A DNA stretch of 64,000 nucleotides from CAYNKA01 sp964397655 (lineage in GTDB: Bacteria; Spirochaetota; Spirochaetia; DTKZ01): NCBI GenBank assembly GCA_964397655.1, contig CAYNKA010000003.1, forward strand, positions 248,001 to 312,000. Direction: 5' to 3'. The notes under the pieces are model-generated. The model ran no database searches and was not told the DNA's origin. It was given only the letters and a program-made list of their open reading frames with translations. Both the position numbers and the translations under genes were made by a program. Shown here piece by piece: positions 24,004 through 32,250 of the stretch. The stretch's first letter is position 1, and each line of letters begins with the position of its first letter.

Positions 24004-24392
24004 AAGCGGATCGGGAAATAACATTCACCTTGGACGCCGCGAGCGGAGTCCCGTTCTACCGCCAGATCATCAGGCAGATCGAAATCGCCGTCATCGCGAA
24101 ACGCCTCGCGCCGGGCGACCGCCTGCCGACGATCCGCGCCCTCGCCGTCGAGCTCAAGATAAACCCCAACACGATCGCCAAGGCGTACAACGAACTCGAA
24201 ATACGCGGCCTCGTCACGACCCAGGTCGGCAGCGGCACATTCATATCGGAAAAGCGGCCGGAAGACGAGGACGGCGAGCGGGACCGGAAAATAGCCGAGA
24301 CCGTGGCCCGCTTCGTGCGGGAGATGAAGGCGCTCGGATCGGACCGGGCGGAGGCCCTCGAACTCGTTCGGAATTTCAAGGAGGAGGATTAG
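23991..24392 (+). CDS. GntR family transcriptional regulator (YtrA subfamily)
   Basis: A 133-residue regulator: winged helix-turn-helix (~20-85, with GDRLPTIRALAVELKINPNT and GLVTTQVGSGTFIS) and a short all-helical C-terminus without a ligand domain, the YtrA layout. Such proteins usually repress a downstream ABC transporter operon. The reading frame could begin at the TTG of 23982, but ATG 23991 matches the promoter position, and no Shine-Dalgarno sequence exists for either. Two palindromes in and after its promoter point to autoregulation. The slipin gene starts two bases after its stop. Confidence 0.88.
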   Translation: MNSTKADREITFTLDAASGVPFYRQIIRQIEIAVIAKRLAPGDRLPTIRALAVELKINPNTIAKAYNELEIRGLVTTQVGSGTFISEKRPEDEDGERDRKIAETVARFVREMKALGSDRAEALELVRNFKEED

Positions 24393-24394
24393 CG

Positions 24395-25480
24395 ATGTGG
24401 TTCGGGAAAAAAGAGGCGGGAATCCCGCTCATCAAGAACGTCGGGAAACCCGGACGCCGGAGGGACTTCGCGCTTTCCGCCGCGGGGATCGGCGTCCTCG
24501 CGGTCCTGGTCGGCTTCGGCATCGCTGCGAGGCTCCTCGCGGGGAAGGCACCGGGGGCGGCCGATTTCGGTGCGCTCGTCGCGGCGCCGGCCGCGGCCGT
24601 GGGGATCATGAGCCTCTTCCCCCGCTGGACGGCGGCGGCGAAGCTCCTCATCCTCGCCGCGGTCGCGGCGGCGGCCTGGAAGACAGGGGAAGCGGGCCTC
24701 GCCTTCGGGTTCGCGGCGGCAGGGATACTCGCGGCTCCGGCGGTTCAGAAGCTCGAGGAATGGGAGCGGGCGATCGTGCTCCGCTTCGGAAAATTCCGCA
24801 AGGTTCGCGGCCCGGGCCTCTTTCTCCTCTTTCCCTTCGCGGACCGCGTCGCGAGGACCGTGGACCTTCGCATCAGGGTGACGGACTTCGCCGCCGAGAC
24901 GACCCTCACCCGCGACTCCGTGACGGTCACGGTCGACGCCCTCTGCTTCTGGGTGGTCTGGGACGCGGAGAAGGCGGTCCTGGAAGTCCAGAACTACGAG
25001 GAGGCCGTCGTCCTTTCCTCGAAGACCGCCCTCCGCAACCAGGTGAGCATGAACGACCTCTCGGTCTTCCTGGAACGGGGCGACGAGATCGAGGAGAAAA
25101 TACGGGACGAGGTGGACAAGAAGACGACCGAATGGGGCATCACCGTCCAGCACATCGAGATCACCGACATCCAGATCCCCGAGGGGCTCCAGGACTCCCT
25201 GAGCCGCCTCGCCCAGGCCGAGCGGGAAAAGAAGGGAAGGATACTTCTCGCAGAGGCGGAGATCGAGATCGCCCGGAAGTTGGAGGAGGCGGCGAGGATC
25301 TACGCCTCGAACGAGACCGCGATGAAGCTCAAGAGCCTGTCCATCCTGAACGAGGGCCTCAAGGCCGGAAGCTCCATGATGCTCGTCCCGAACGAAATCG
25401 CGGAGGAACTCAAGTCGCGGGACGTCTTCGGACTCCAGGCCCTGAACGAGACGAAGCGCGCGAAGGAGGAGAAGGGATGA
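24395..25480 (+). CDS. SPFH/Band 7 (slipin) membrane protein
   Basis: 361 residues. Three or four N-terminal membrane helices (~25-125) precede a stomatin/slipin SPFH domain (~130-290; EWERAIVLRFGKFRKVRGPG, then SVTVTVDALCFWVVWD) and a C-terminal helical region rich in Ala/Glu (~260-330). SPFH proteins oligomerise on the membrane and organise or protect membrane complexes. Multiple helices before the SPFH domain are more than the single anchor of a usual stomatin. It lies in an operon with ABC and LolA-like genes, so it may scaffold that exporter (inference). The stop overlaps the ATPase start (ATGA). Confidence 0.85.
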   Translation: MWFGKKEAGIPLIKNVGKPGRRRDFALSAAGIGVLAVLVGFGIAARLLAGKAPGAADFGALVAAPAAAVGIMSLFPRWTAAAKLLILAAVAAAAWKTGEAGLAFGFAAAGILAAPAVQKLEEWERAIVLRFGKFRKVRGPGLFLLFPFADRVARTVDLRIRVTDFAAETTLTRDSVTVTVDALCFWVVWDAEKAVLEVQNYEEAVVLSSKTALRNQVSMNDLSVFLERGDEIEEKIRDEVDKKTTEWGITVQHIEITDIQIPEGLQDSLSRLAQAEREKKGRILLAEAEIEIARKLEEAARIYASNETAMKLKSLSILNEGLKAGSSMMLVPNEIAEELKSRDVFGLQALNETKRAKEEKG

Positions 25481-26202
25481 CGGCTGTCAAGACCGAGAAT
25501 CTCTCAAAGGACTACGAGACGAACGGGATCGCCGTACGCGCGCTCCGGGGCGTGAGCCTCTCCTTCGAAAGCGGGGAGTTCGCAGCCGTCGCGGGCCCCT
25601 CGGGAAGCGGAAAGTCGACCCTCCTCCACCTCATGGGCTGCCTGGACAAGCCGACCGCCGGAAGCGTCTCCTTGGAAGGAACCGACGTGGCGGGACTCAC
25701 GAAAAAGGAGCTCGCCCTGCTCCGGCGGGAGAAGATCGGCTTCGTCTTCCAGGCCTACAACCTCATCCCGGTCCTCACGGCATTGGAGAACGTCGCCTTC
25801 CCTCTCGTGCTCCTCGGAATGGGCGGCACCGAGGCCAGGCACCGGGGGCTCGCCGTCCTCGACATGGTGGGGCTCGCGGGCCTCGAATACCGCAGGCCCA
25901 AGGAGATGTCGGGCGGCCAGCAGCAGCGGGTCGCAGTCGCGCGGGCCCTCGTGAAGAAGCCCCTCCTCGTTCTCGCGGACGAGCCGACGGCGAACCTCGA
26001 CTCCAAGACCGGCCGCGAGATCCTCGATCTCATGCTCGGCCTGAACCGGAACGAGGGCACCACCTTCATCTTCTCCACGCACGACGCCATGGTGATGGAC
26101 TACGCCAGGAGGCTCGTCAAGCTCAAGGACGGCTGCGTGGAAGACGAAGTCCGCCGGGACGGCGGCGAGGTCCGCCGGGACGGCGACGAGGTCCGCCGAT
26201 GA
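25477..26202 (+). CDS. ABC transporter ATP-binding protein (LolD/MacB type)
   Basis: A 241-residue ATPase: Walker A GPSGSGKST, Q-loop FVFQAYNLIP, signature MSGGQQQRVAVARAL, Walker B LLVLADEPTANLDSKTG and the H-loop STHD. The FQAYNLIP and LDSKTG features are those of the LolD/MacB/FtsE branch, which drives mechanotransmission rather than solute passage. The start overlaps the slipin stop and GAAGGG precedes it. The last ~18 residues are two and a half copies of a 7-residue unit (DEVRRDG), from a 21-base tandem repeat, unusual for the family. Works with the two FtsX-type permeases that follow. Confidence 0.94.
   Translation: MTAVKTENLSKDYETNGIAVRALRGVSLSFESGEFAAVAGPSGSGKSTLLHLMGCLDKPTAGSVSLEGTDVAGLTKKELALLRREKIGFVFQAYNLIPVLTALENVAFPLVLLGMGGTEARHRGLAVLDMVGLAGLEYRRPKEMSGGQQQRVAVARALVKKPLLVLADEPTANLDSKTGREILDLMLGLNRNEGTTFIFSTHDAMVMDYARRLVKLKDGCVEDEVRRDGGEVRRDGDEVRR
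26143..26199 (+). repeat. 21-base tandem repeat at the 3' end of the ATPase gene
   Basis: About 2.7 copies of a 21-base unit (starting GACGAAGTCCGCCGGGACGGC) encode repeats of D/G-E-V-R-R-D-G. The last copy contains the start codon of the next gene, so copy-number change would alter the ATPase tail without shifting frame. Confidence 0.75.
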
Positions 26203-27749
26203 ACGGCGCCGCCTTCCGGGACCTCGCGGCCATGGCCTTCCGCAACCTCGGCCGCCACCGCGTGAAGACCGTGATCACGACGACGGCGGTCGCGATGAGC
26301 GTCGCCCTCTACATCTTCATGGACGCCTGGCTCCTCGGCATGAACCTCGATTCCAAGCGCAACATCGTCTCCTACGAGATCGGCGCGGCGAAGCTCCAGA
26401 CGAGGGCCTACTTCGAGAAGAAGGACGAGCTTCCGATGTACGAGAGCTTTCCGGGCTGGGAGAAGTACGCGGCCGCCCTCGGGGAGGCGGGCTACGCCTC
26501 CGCCCCGCGCTTCGTCTTCGCCGGGACCCTGTATTCACGCGCCGGTTCGGCACCCATGGTCTTCAACGCGATCGACCCCGCGAGGGAGGCCCGCCTCCTC
26601 CGCTACCCGTCCTACATCGAGGCCGGACGCTTCCCCCGGCCCGGCCGCCGGGAAATCGCGGTGGGGACCATGGCGGCGGACAAGCTCCGCCTCGGCATCC
26701 CGTTCAGGACGACGCGGAAGGACTTCGAGGAGGACCTCCTCGCCTCGGTCTCGAACGACGACGACCGGGCCTTCGTCGCGGGACTGTACGTCCCGGCGGA
26801 CGGCAAGGACGACCGGCCCTTCGCGGTAAAGCGAGAGGGGCCGGCCGAGGAGAGACTCGCCCTCAGGAAGGACCTCGCCGCCGCCGACAGGGAGAGGCTC
26901 TGGAACATCCTCGCGGCCTCCGGGAGGATGGACGTGCGGATCTCCGTGGTGATCGACGTGAAGACCGAGACGGGAAGGATCCGGCACGTGAACCAGCTCG
27001 TCGACGCGGTCGTCGCGGGAGTGGTCAACTCGCCGAATCCCAAGACGAACGGGAACGTCGCCTACCTTCCCCTGGACGACCTGCAGGACGACACCGGTCT
27101 CATGCTCGAAGGCCGCGTCACCGAACTCCTCGTCCGAGCGGCCGGCGCCGACGACTCTTCCCTGCCGGGAAAGAAGGAGACCCCCGGGACGATTCGGAAG
27201 GCCCTCGAGGCCCGCCTCGCCGCTCGGGGAACGGCCCTGCCCGCGGACATCGAGGTGAGGAGTTGGCGGGACTACGCCGCGGACTACCTCGCCGCTTCGG
27301 CCGGGGACAACGTCTCCTCCCGCGTCATGATCGGCTTCCTCTTCGTGCTCTCGTTCATCGGCATCGCGAACACCATGCTCATGGCCGTCCTGGAGCGGAC
27401 CAAGGAGACGGGCATGCTCCGCGCCCTCGGCATGACCGACGGCGAAGTCCTCCTCGTCTACGTGCTCGAGGCCGCCTGCATCGGAGCTCTCGGGGCGGCG
27501 ATCGGCATGGTCCTGGGCAGCATCGCCAACATCCCCATGGTGATCCACGGGATCGACTACTCCGCCATGTCCGAGGAGATGGGAGGGGACTACGGCTACC
27601 GCATCACGGCCTACTTCCGCTCGGCCTGGAACCCACTCGTCATCGTCCTCACCGGAGCCGCGGCCGTCCTCGTCTCGGCGGCCTCGGCCGTGCTCCCGAC
27701 CCTCCGGGCCCTCAGGCTGCCCGTCACCGAAAGCCTCAGGTTCGAGTAG
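26199..27749 (+). CDS. ABC transporter permease, FtsX/MacB_PCD type (first)
   Basis: 516 residues with the LolC/LolE/MacB topology: one N-terminal helix (~20-45), a large periplasmic domain (~50-365), then three helices of an FtsX core (SRVMIGFLFVLSFIGIANTM and after). The conserved LERTKETGMLRALGMTDGE coupling helix is present. It probably forms a heterodimer with the next gene to extract or move lipoproteins or other membrane-bound cargo. Overlaps the ATPase gene by 4 bases. Confidence 0.92.
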   Translation: MNGAAFRDLAAMAFRNLGRHRVKTVITTTAVAMSVALYIFMDAWLLGMNLDSKRNIVSYEIGAAKLQTRAYFEKKDELPMYESFPGWEKYAAALGEAGYASAPRFVFAGTLYSRAGSAPMVFNAIDPAREARLLRYPSYIEAGRFPRPGRREIAVGTMAADKLRLGIPFRTTRKDFEEDLLASVSNDDDRAFVAGLYVPADGKDDRPFAVKREGPAEERLALRKDLAAADRERLWNILAASGRMDVRISVVIDVKTETGRIRHVNQLVDAVVAGVVNSPNPKTNGNVAYLPLDDLQDDTGLMLEGRVTELLVRAAGADDSSLPGKKETPGTIRKALEARLAARGTALPADIEVRSWRDYAADYLAASAGDNVSSRVMIGFLFVLSFIGIANTMLMAVLERTKETGMLRALGMTDGEVLLVYVLEAACIGALGAAIGMVLGSIANIPMVIHGIDYSAMSEEMGGDYGYRITAYFRSAWNPLVIVLTGAAAVLVSAASAVLPTLRALRLPVTESLRFE

Positions 27750-27758
27750 GAGAGAACC

Positions 27759-29033
27759 ATGTTCGAAGCGCCGAACAGAGCAGCCGGCCCCCTCGCCCTC
27801 CTCGCCGTCGCCCGGCGGAACGTCGGGAGGAACCGGCGGAGGACCGTCCTCTGCGTATCCGCCGTCGCGGTCGCGGTCTTCTTCAACATCTTCATGCAGG
27901 CCTGGATCGAGGGGATGACCGAAGGCATCGAGGAGGTCGTCAGGACCTACGAGACCGGCCACCTCGCCGCCTCCTCGGACCTCTACGAGAAGGACCGCGA
28001 GTACCTGCCGGTCCAGTACCCGGTCGCCGAGGGGCGGAGCGCCGCCGGTCTCGTCAGGGAAATCGAGGCCCTGCCCGGCGTGAAGGCCGCCCTTCCCCGG
28101 ATCATGACCTACGCGTCCCTCTTCGACAGCACGGTGAAGCACGCCTTCCTCTGGGGCATCGACGTCGAGAAGGAACTCCGGCTGAACTTCTTCAATCTGA
28201 CGAAGAGGAACGACGGCCTCGTTCAGGGCCGCTACCCGGCGAAGGGGGCGAACGAGTGCGCTATCGGTTCCGCCCTCGCGAGGAGGACGGGCCTCGGGCT
28301 GAACGACGAACTTCCGCTCAAGACGGTCTCGGCCCAGTTCTCGGACAAGTACTGGAGCCCGAAAATAGTAGGCATCTTCGAATTCGACTATCGCCGTTTC
28401 GACGAGGACGTCGCGATCGTCTCCATAGACCGCCTCGCCCGCATCCTCGTCCTGGACGACGCGGTCCAGAGGCTCGTCGTCTACCTCGATCGGGGCGGCA
28501 AGGCGGCGGAATTCAAGGAAGCAGTCGCCCGCATCCTCGGGCCGGGAAACACCGTGAAGGTCTGGACCGACAACTACTGGGTCGCCATCCTCAGGCGCAT
28601 GTCCTTCCTGTACGACGTCATTTTCGGCGTCTTCCAGGTCGTCGCGAGCTTCCTCATCATCAACACCGTCCTCATGGTGATCCACGAACGGATCAAGGAA
28701 ATCGGCATGATGGGCGCCCTCGGCATGACGAGGACCGAGATCACGGCTGTCTTCTTCCTCGAGGCGGTTTTCTTGAGCCTTCTCGGAGCGGCGGCCGGAG
28801 TCCTCGTCGGAGGGATCGCGACCTACGCGGGCTCGCTCTTCCCGCTCGACCTCGAGCTCTTCACCGGCGGAGGCATGAAGGAGATGCCGATGTCCGGCAC
28901 CATCTTCATCAAGTTCTCGCTCCGGATCCTCGGCCGGGGCTTCCTCTTCGGCGTCGTCGTCTCGGCGCTCTGCACCCTGATTCCCTCGCTCAAGAGCGCC
29001 TTCGTGGAGCCCGTGGAGGCCCTCAGAAGGTGA
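27759..29033 (+). CDS. ABC transporter permease, FtsX/MacB_PCD type (second)
   Basis: 424 residues with the same layout as the preceding permease: N-terminal helix (~28-48), periplasmic domain (~50-290) and FtsX core with the IHERIKEIGMMGALGMTRTE coupling helix. AGGAGAG precedes the ATG. Two dissimilar permeases plus one ATPase and a LolA-like protein recall LolCDE-LolA lipoprotein sorting. Confidence 0.92.
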   Translation: MFEAPNRAAGPLALLAVARRNVGRNRRRTVLCVSAVAVAVFFNIFMQAWIEGMTEGIEEVVRTYETGHLAASSDLYEKDREYLPVQYPVAEGRSAAGLVREIEALPGVKAALPRIMTYASLFDSTVKHAFLWGIDVEKELRLNFFNLTKRNDGLVQGRYPAKGANECAIGSALARRTGLGLNDELPLKTVSAQFSDKYWSPKIVGIFEFDYRRFDEDVAIVSIDRLARILVLDDAVQRLVVYLDRGGKAAEFKEAVARILGPGNTVKVWTDNYWVAILRRMSFLYDVIFGVFQVVASFLIINTVLMVIHERIKEIGMMGALGMTRTEITAVFFLEAVFLSLLGAAAGVLVGGIATYAGSLFPLDLELFTGGGMKEMPMSGTIFIKFSLRILGRGFLFGVVVSALCTLIPSLKSAFVEPVEALRR

Positions 29034-29073
29034 CGGAACCGGGCCCGGACGCCGGGCCTCAAGGAGGTCGATC

Positions 29074-29853
29074 ATGAAAACCGATATCGCGAACTTCTTC
29101 GGCGCGGCGGCGATCGCCGCGGCCGCCGCGCTCTTCCCGGCGCTTCCGGCAGGGGCCCAGTCGGTCTTCACGGGAACGCCGAGCGCGGCCGAGCTCCTCG
29201 CCCGGGTGGACGCGAACGAGGTCTACGAGAGCATCCGCTACGAGGGCGAGATGATCGTCGAGTATCAGGGGAAACGCTACGTGAAGCGCTTCAAGGCCTC
29301 GGCCAAGGGCAGGCGCGACAGCTTCATCGAGTTCGTCAACCGCGAGGACCGGGGGACGAAGTACCTGAAGAAGGACGGCCGGCTCTACGTCTATTCGCCG
29401 GACACCGAGAAGGTCATGCTCATCTCCGGCCACCTCCTCAAGGAGTCGATGATGGGATCCGACCTCTCCTACGAGGACGCGATCGACAACGAGACCCTCA
29501 CGGAACGATACGTCCCGAAGCTCGCGGGGACGGAGGACCTCCGGGGCCGCCGCGCCTGGGTCCTCGACCTCGAGGCCAGGAAAAGGACGGAAAGCTACCC
29601 GAAGCAGAGGCTCTGGGTGGACGCGGAGAACGGCGACCTGCTCCGGGCGGAGTACTTCGCGCTCTCCGGCGCCAAGCTCAAGGAATACGCCCTCCTCAGG
29701 GCCGAGCTCATCGGCCGGCGCCGCTTTCCCGTGGAATCGGAGATGCGCGACCTCCTCCGCCGAGGAAGCCGGACGGTCTTCGTCATGACCGGCGTGGTCC
29801 TCGACGAACCGATCGCCGACTCGACCTTCTCGCTCAGGAACCTGGAACGATGA
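29074..29853 (+). CDS. LolA-like outer membrane lipoprotein-sorting protein
   Basis: 259 residues with a Sec signal peptide (~1-29, ending PAGAQS). The mature part has the LolA/RseB-like fold pattern of antiparallel strands: EGEMIVEYQGKRYVKRFKAS, YLKKDGRLYVYSPDTEKVMLIS and LRAEYFALSGAKLKEYALL. Proteins of this group are periplasmic carriers of acyl chains or lipoproteins. AAGGAGG precedes the ATG by eight bases, and the stop overlaps the following barrel gene. Probably carries cargo from the ABC permeases to the outer membrane (inference). Confidence 0.85.
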   Translation: MKTDIANFFGAAAIAAAAALFPALPAGAQSVFTGTPSAAELLARVDANEVYESIRYEGEMIVEYQGKRYVKRFKASAKGRRDSFIEFVNREDRGTKYLKKDGRLYVYSPDTEKVMLISGHLLKESMMGSDLSYEDAIDNETLTERYVPKLAGTEDLRGRRAWVLDLEARKRTESYPKQRLWVDAENGDLLRAEYFALSGAKLKEYALLRAELIGRRRFPVESEMRDLLRRGSRTVFVMTGVVLDEPIADSTFSLRNLER

Positions 29854-31094
29854 AGCCCGCCCCCTCGGCCCTGCGCGCCGTCCTCGCGGCGGTCGTCCTC
29901 TTCGCGGCGGCAGCTTCCGCCCCGGCCGGCGAGGACGGCGCGACGCTCGCCGGCTCGCTCGAAACCCGTTTCGAGGGCGCCCTCGGCGCCGGGGGCTCGG
30001 GCGGTGCCTACTCCGGCTTCGAGGAGTACGCGAACCTCCGCCTCAAGGCCGCCGTCGGCGAACGGGGGACGGTCCACGCCGCGGCGAACCTGGTCGCGGC
30101 CTCGGGGAGCCTCCTCCCGCCGCCCGGAACCGATCCAGCCTTCGACGCGGGCGAGGGGTACGCCGCGGCCCTTGAAGTCGAGCGGCTCTTCTTCCGCCTG
30201 GAATCAGACGCCGCCGACCTCGAGGCCGGCCTGCTCCGGATGGCCTTCGGCCACGGCCAGGCGTGGAGCCCCCTGGACTTCCTTTCGCCGAAGAATCCGC
30301 TCCTCCCGGACGCGCGGCCCCGCGGGATCCTCGGCGCCTCGACTTCGGCCTTTCCCTCGGCGACTGCCAGGCTCAAGGCCTTCGCGGCGACGGGGAAGGA
30401 CCCCTACGACGAGAGGCAGGGCGGCGCCGTCTTCGGCGCCGCCGGCGATCTCCACGGCGAAAAGGCGAGCCTTCAAGCCCTGTACGCGTACGAGGCCCCT
30501 TCGGCGGCTTACACGGACGGCGTTCACCGCGCCGGGCTCTCTCTGAAGCTCGATGCCGAGGCCGCGGTCGTCCTCGAGGGGCTCTACGCGTACGACGGCG
30601 CGGCGCGCGAAGGCCTCCGAGGATTCGAGGCCGCGGCGGGGATCGACTACTCGCTTTTCGCCGGAAAGCTGTACCTCGTCGGCCAGTACCTCTACAACGG
30701 GCCGGGGGCCTTGTCGCCCGGCGACGGCCTCGACGCCCTCTACGATCCCGCGGCCGGCCCCTGGCGGAATACGGCGCCCCGGGACCGGATCCCCGCGGCG
30801 GGGGTCCCCTACGACGAGCTCAACCGCCGGAACTACCTCTATGCGTCCGCCGTCTACGCCTTCGACGACTTCACGAGGACGACGCTCGACTGCGTCGCGG
30901 GCCTCGACGACCTCTCCTTCTCCCCCTCGCTCACGGTCGAGCACGAGCCCTTCCAGGGCGCGGTCTTGAGCCTCTCGCTCCGCCTCCCCCTGGACGAGCG
31001 GGTCCTCTCGGGCCGCGGCGACGACGGGGAGCTCGGTCCGGTCCATTCGGGGATGAGGGCTTCGATCACCGCGAGGGCGAGGTTCAAGTTTTGA
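29850..31094 (+). CDS. Predicted outer-membrane beta-barrel protein
   Basis: 414 residues. Signal peptide ~1-28 (ending APAGE), then alternating amphipathic strands throughout (ANLRLKAAVG, GTVHAAANLVAAS, DFTRTTLDCVAGL, GAVLSLSLRLPL). It ends in ARARFKF, a typical C-terminal phenylalanine beta-signal. No named family is recognised; it resembles a porin-like protein of ~16 strands. The 4-base overlap with the LolA-like gene and its place at the operon's end suggest that it is the outer-membrane part of the ABC system or its cargo. Confidence 0.7.
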   Translation: MKPAPSALRAVLAAVVLFAAAASAPAGEDGATLAGSLETRFEGALGAGGSGGAYSGFEEYANLRLKAAVGERGTVHAAANLVAASGSLLPPPGTDPAFDAGEGYAAALEVERLFFRLESDAADLEAGLLRMAFGHGQAWSPLDFLSPKNPLLPDARPRGILGASTSAFPSATARLKAFAATGKDPYDERQGGAVFGAAGDLHGEKASLQALYAYEAPSAAYTDGVHRAGLSLKLDAEAAVVLEGLYAYDGAAREGLRGFEAAAGIDYSLFAGKLYLVGQYLYNGPGALSPGDGLDALYDPAAGPWRNTAPRDRIPAAGVPYDELNRRNYLYASAVYAFDDFTRTTLDCVAGLDDLSFSPSLTVEHEPFQGAVLSLSLRLPLDERVLSGRGDDGELGPVHSGMRASITARARFKF

Positions 31095-31107
31095 CCTCTG
31101 CGGCCCT

Positions 31108-31938
31108 CTAGAGCCCGCGGGCGAAGGCCGCGAGTTCCGCGTCGAATTTTTCCGGCTGCTCGATGAACAAGGCGTGCCCGGCGTCCTCGAAGGCGAGGAA
31201 CATCCCTCCCATGAGCTCCGCATAGTGCCGGCCCATCCTCGCCCCGCGTTTGTAGACGTTCGAGTCGGCGGCGAAGACGAAGGAAGGCACCGTCACCGCG
31301 GAAAGCGCAGGCGACCGGTCGCCCGCGGCGAAGTCCGTGTAGATCGCGGAGCCGATCCAGGGCGGGGTCTTTCTGACCTCGCGCACGAGGAGGCGGCGTT
31401 CGTCTTCCGGCGCCTTTCCGCCGCGGAACATGTTGTCCACGAAGGAGGAGGCGAAGCCCGCGGGATCCGCCGCGAGGCTTCCGACCACTCCGGCCATCGC
31501 CTCGTAGTTGAAGCCTCGCAGGGCGTGGCTGTTCCAGTCTTCGGGGTTCATGGGCGCGACGGCCCCGTCCACGATGCCGAGGGCCGCGAGGCGCGGATCG
31601 CTCGAATATTTCGTCCAATAGGCGAGAACCACCGAAGAAGCGAGGGACCAGCCGACGAGGATCGTACCCTCGAGCCCGAGGGACTCCGCGAGTTCCCGCA
31701 CGTCCTCGGCGTAGCGGTCCACCGTATGACCGGAAAGGATCTTGCTCGAGTTGCCGTGGCCCCGAAGGTCGGGCGTGACGACGCGGAACTCCCTGCCGAG
31801 AACATCCGCGTTCAGGTGCCAGAACGCGGATGAACAGAGCCAGCCGTGGAGAAGGACGATCGGCCTGCCGCTGCCCCTGTCCTCGTAGTAGAGCTTCGCC
31901 CCGTCCGAGGTTTCGAAGTATCCGGTGATTTTACGCAC
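31108..31938 (-). CDS. Alpha/beta hydrolase
   Basis: 276 residues: oxyanion region VLLHGWLCSS (~30), nucleophile elbow GWSLAS (Ser ~100), acid in FVFAADSN and catalytic His in EDAGHALFIEQPEKF near the C-terminus. This is the layout of haloperoxidase/esterase-type hydrolases. There is no signal peptide, so it acts in the cytoplasm. The start is GTG at 31938, seven bases after GAGG. Substrate unknown. It converges with the barrel gene, with only 13 bases between. Confidence 0.9.
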   Translation of the reverse strand: MRKITGYFETSDGAKLYYEDRGSGRPIVLLHGWLCSSAFWHLNADVLGREFRVVTPDLRGHGNSSKILSGHTVDRYAEDVRELAESLGLEGTILVGWSLASSVVLAYWTKYSSDPRLAALGIVDGAVAPMNPEDWNSHALRGFNYEAMAGVVGSLAADPAGFASSFVDNMFRGGKAPEDERRLLVREVRKTPPWIGSAIYTDFAAGDRSPALSAVTVPSFVFAADSNVYKRGARMGRHYAELMGGMFLAFEDAGHALFIEQPEKFDAELAAFARGL

Positions 31939-32028
31939 GATGTCGCCTCGCCGTGAAAAGGGTGAAACGGCTGCCCGAGAAAGACGATCCGCCGAAGACT
32001 GATTCGGAGGGGAGCGTTCCCGGCGTTC

Positions 32029-32103
32029 TCAGGCCGCGGGCACCCACAGGAGAACCAGGAGTACGGCGAGAAAAATCAGGATCATGAGAATGTCTCTTCC
32101 CAT
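32029..32103 (-). CDS. Small single-pass membrane protein (24 residues)
   Basis: An ATG nine bases after GGAGG opens a frame of 24 codons encoding MGRDILMILIFLAVLLVLLW followed by VPAA, then TGA. The peptide is a single hydrophobic helix with a short positively charged N-terminus. It lies in an otherwise gene-free 312-base gap, upstream of and on the same strand as the hydrolase gene. Small membrane peptides often regulate transporters or membrane enzymes; nothing specific can be said. The strong ribosome site is the main support. Confidence 0.55.
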   Translation of the reverse strand: MGRDILMILIFLAVLLVLLWVPAA

Positions 32104-32210
32104 CGACGGAGACCTCCTCGCGGTCGATCGGTGCATACAGTGTAGCCGAATTGTCCCGCGGGTACAAGAAAAAAATCGCGGCGATTTCCGATTCGGCGGC
32201 CCGGAATTCC

Positions 32211-32239
32211 TTGACAGTCCGGGGGGTCCATTCTACAGT
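32211..32239 (+). promoter_or_regulatory. Promoter of the vWA protein gene
   Basis: TTGACA-N17-TACAGT, with a perfect -35 and a 4/6 -10. The expected start point is about 32246, leaving roughly five bases before the ATG at 32251 and no room for a Shine-Dalgarno sequence. Confidence 0.65.
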
Positions 32240-32250
32240 TGAATCGTCGT

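Noticed and set aside
26535..29171. 878-codon minus-strand frame opposite the ABC permeases
   Set aside because: Antisense to two well-conserved permeases; strongly acidic and Gly-rich shadow composition with no motif.
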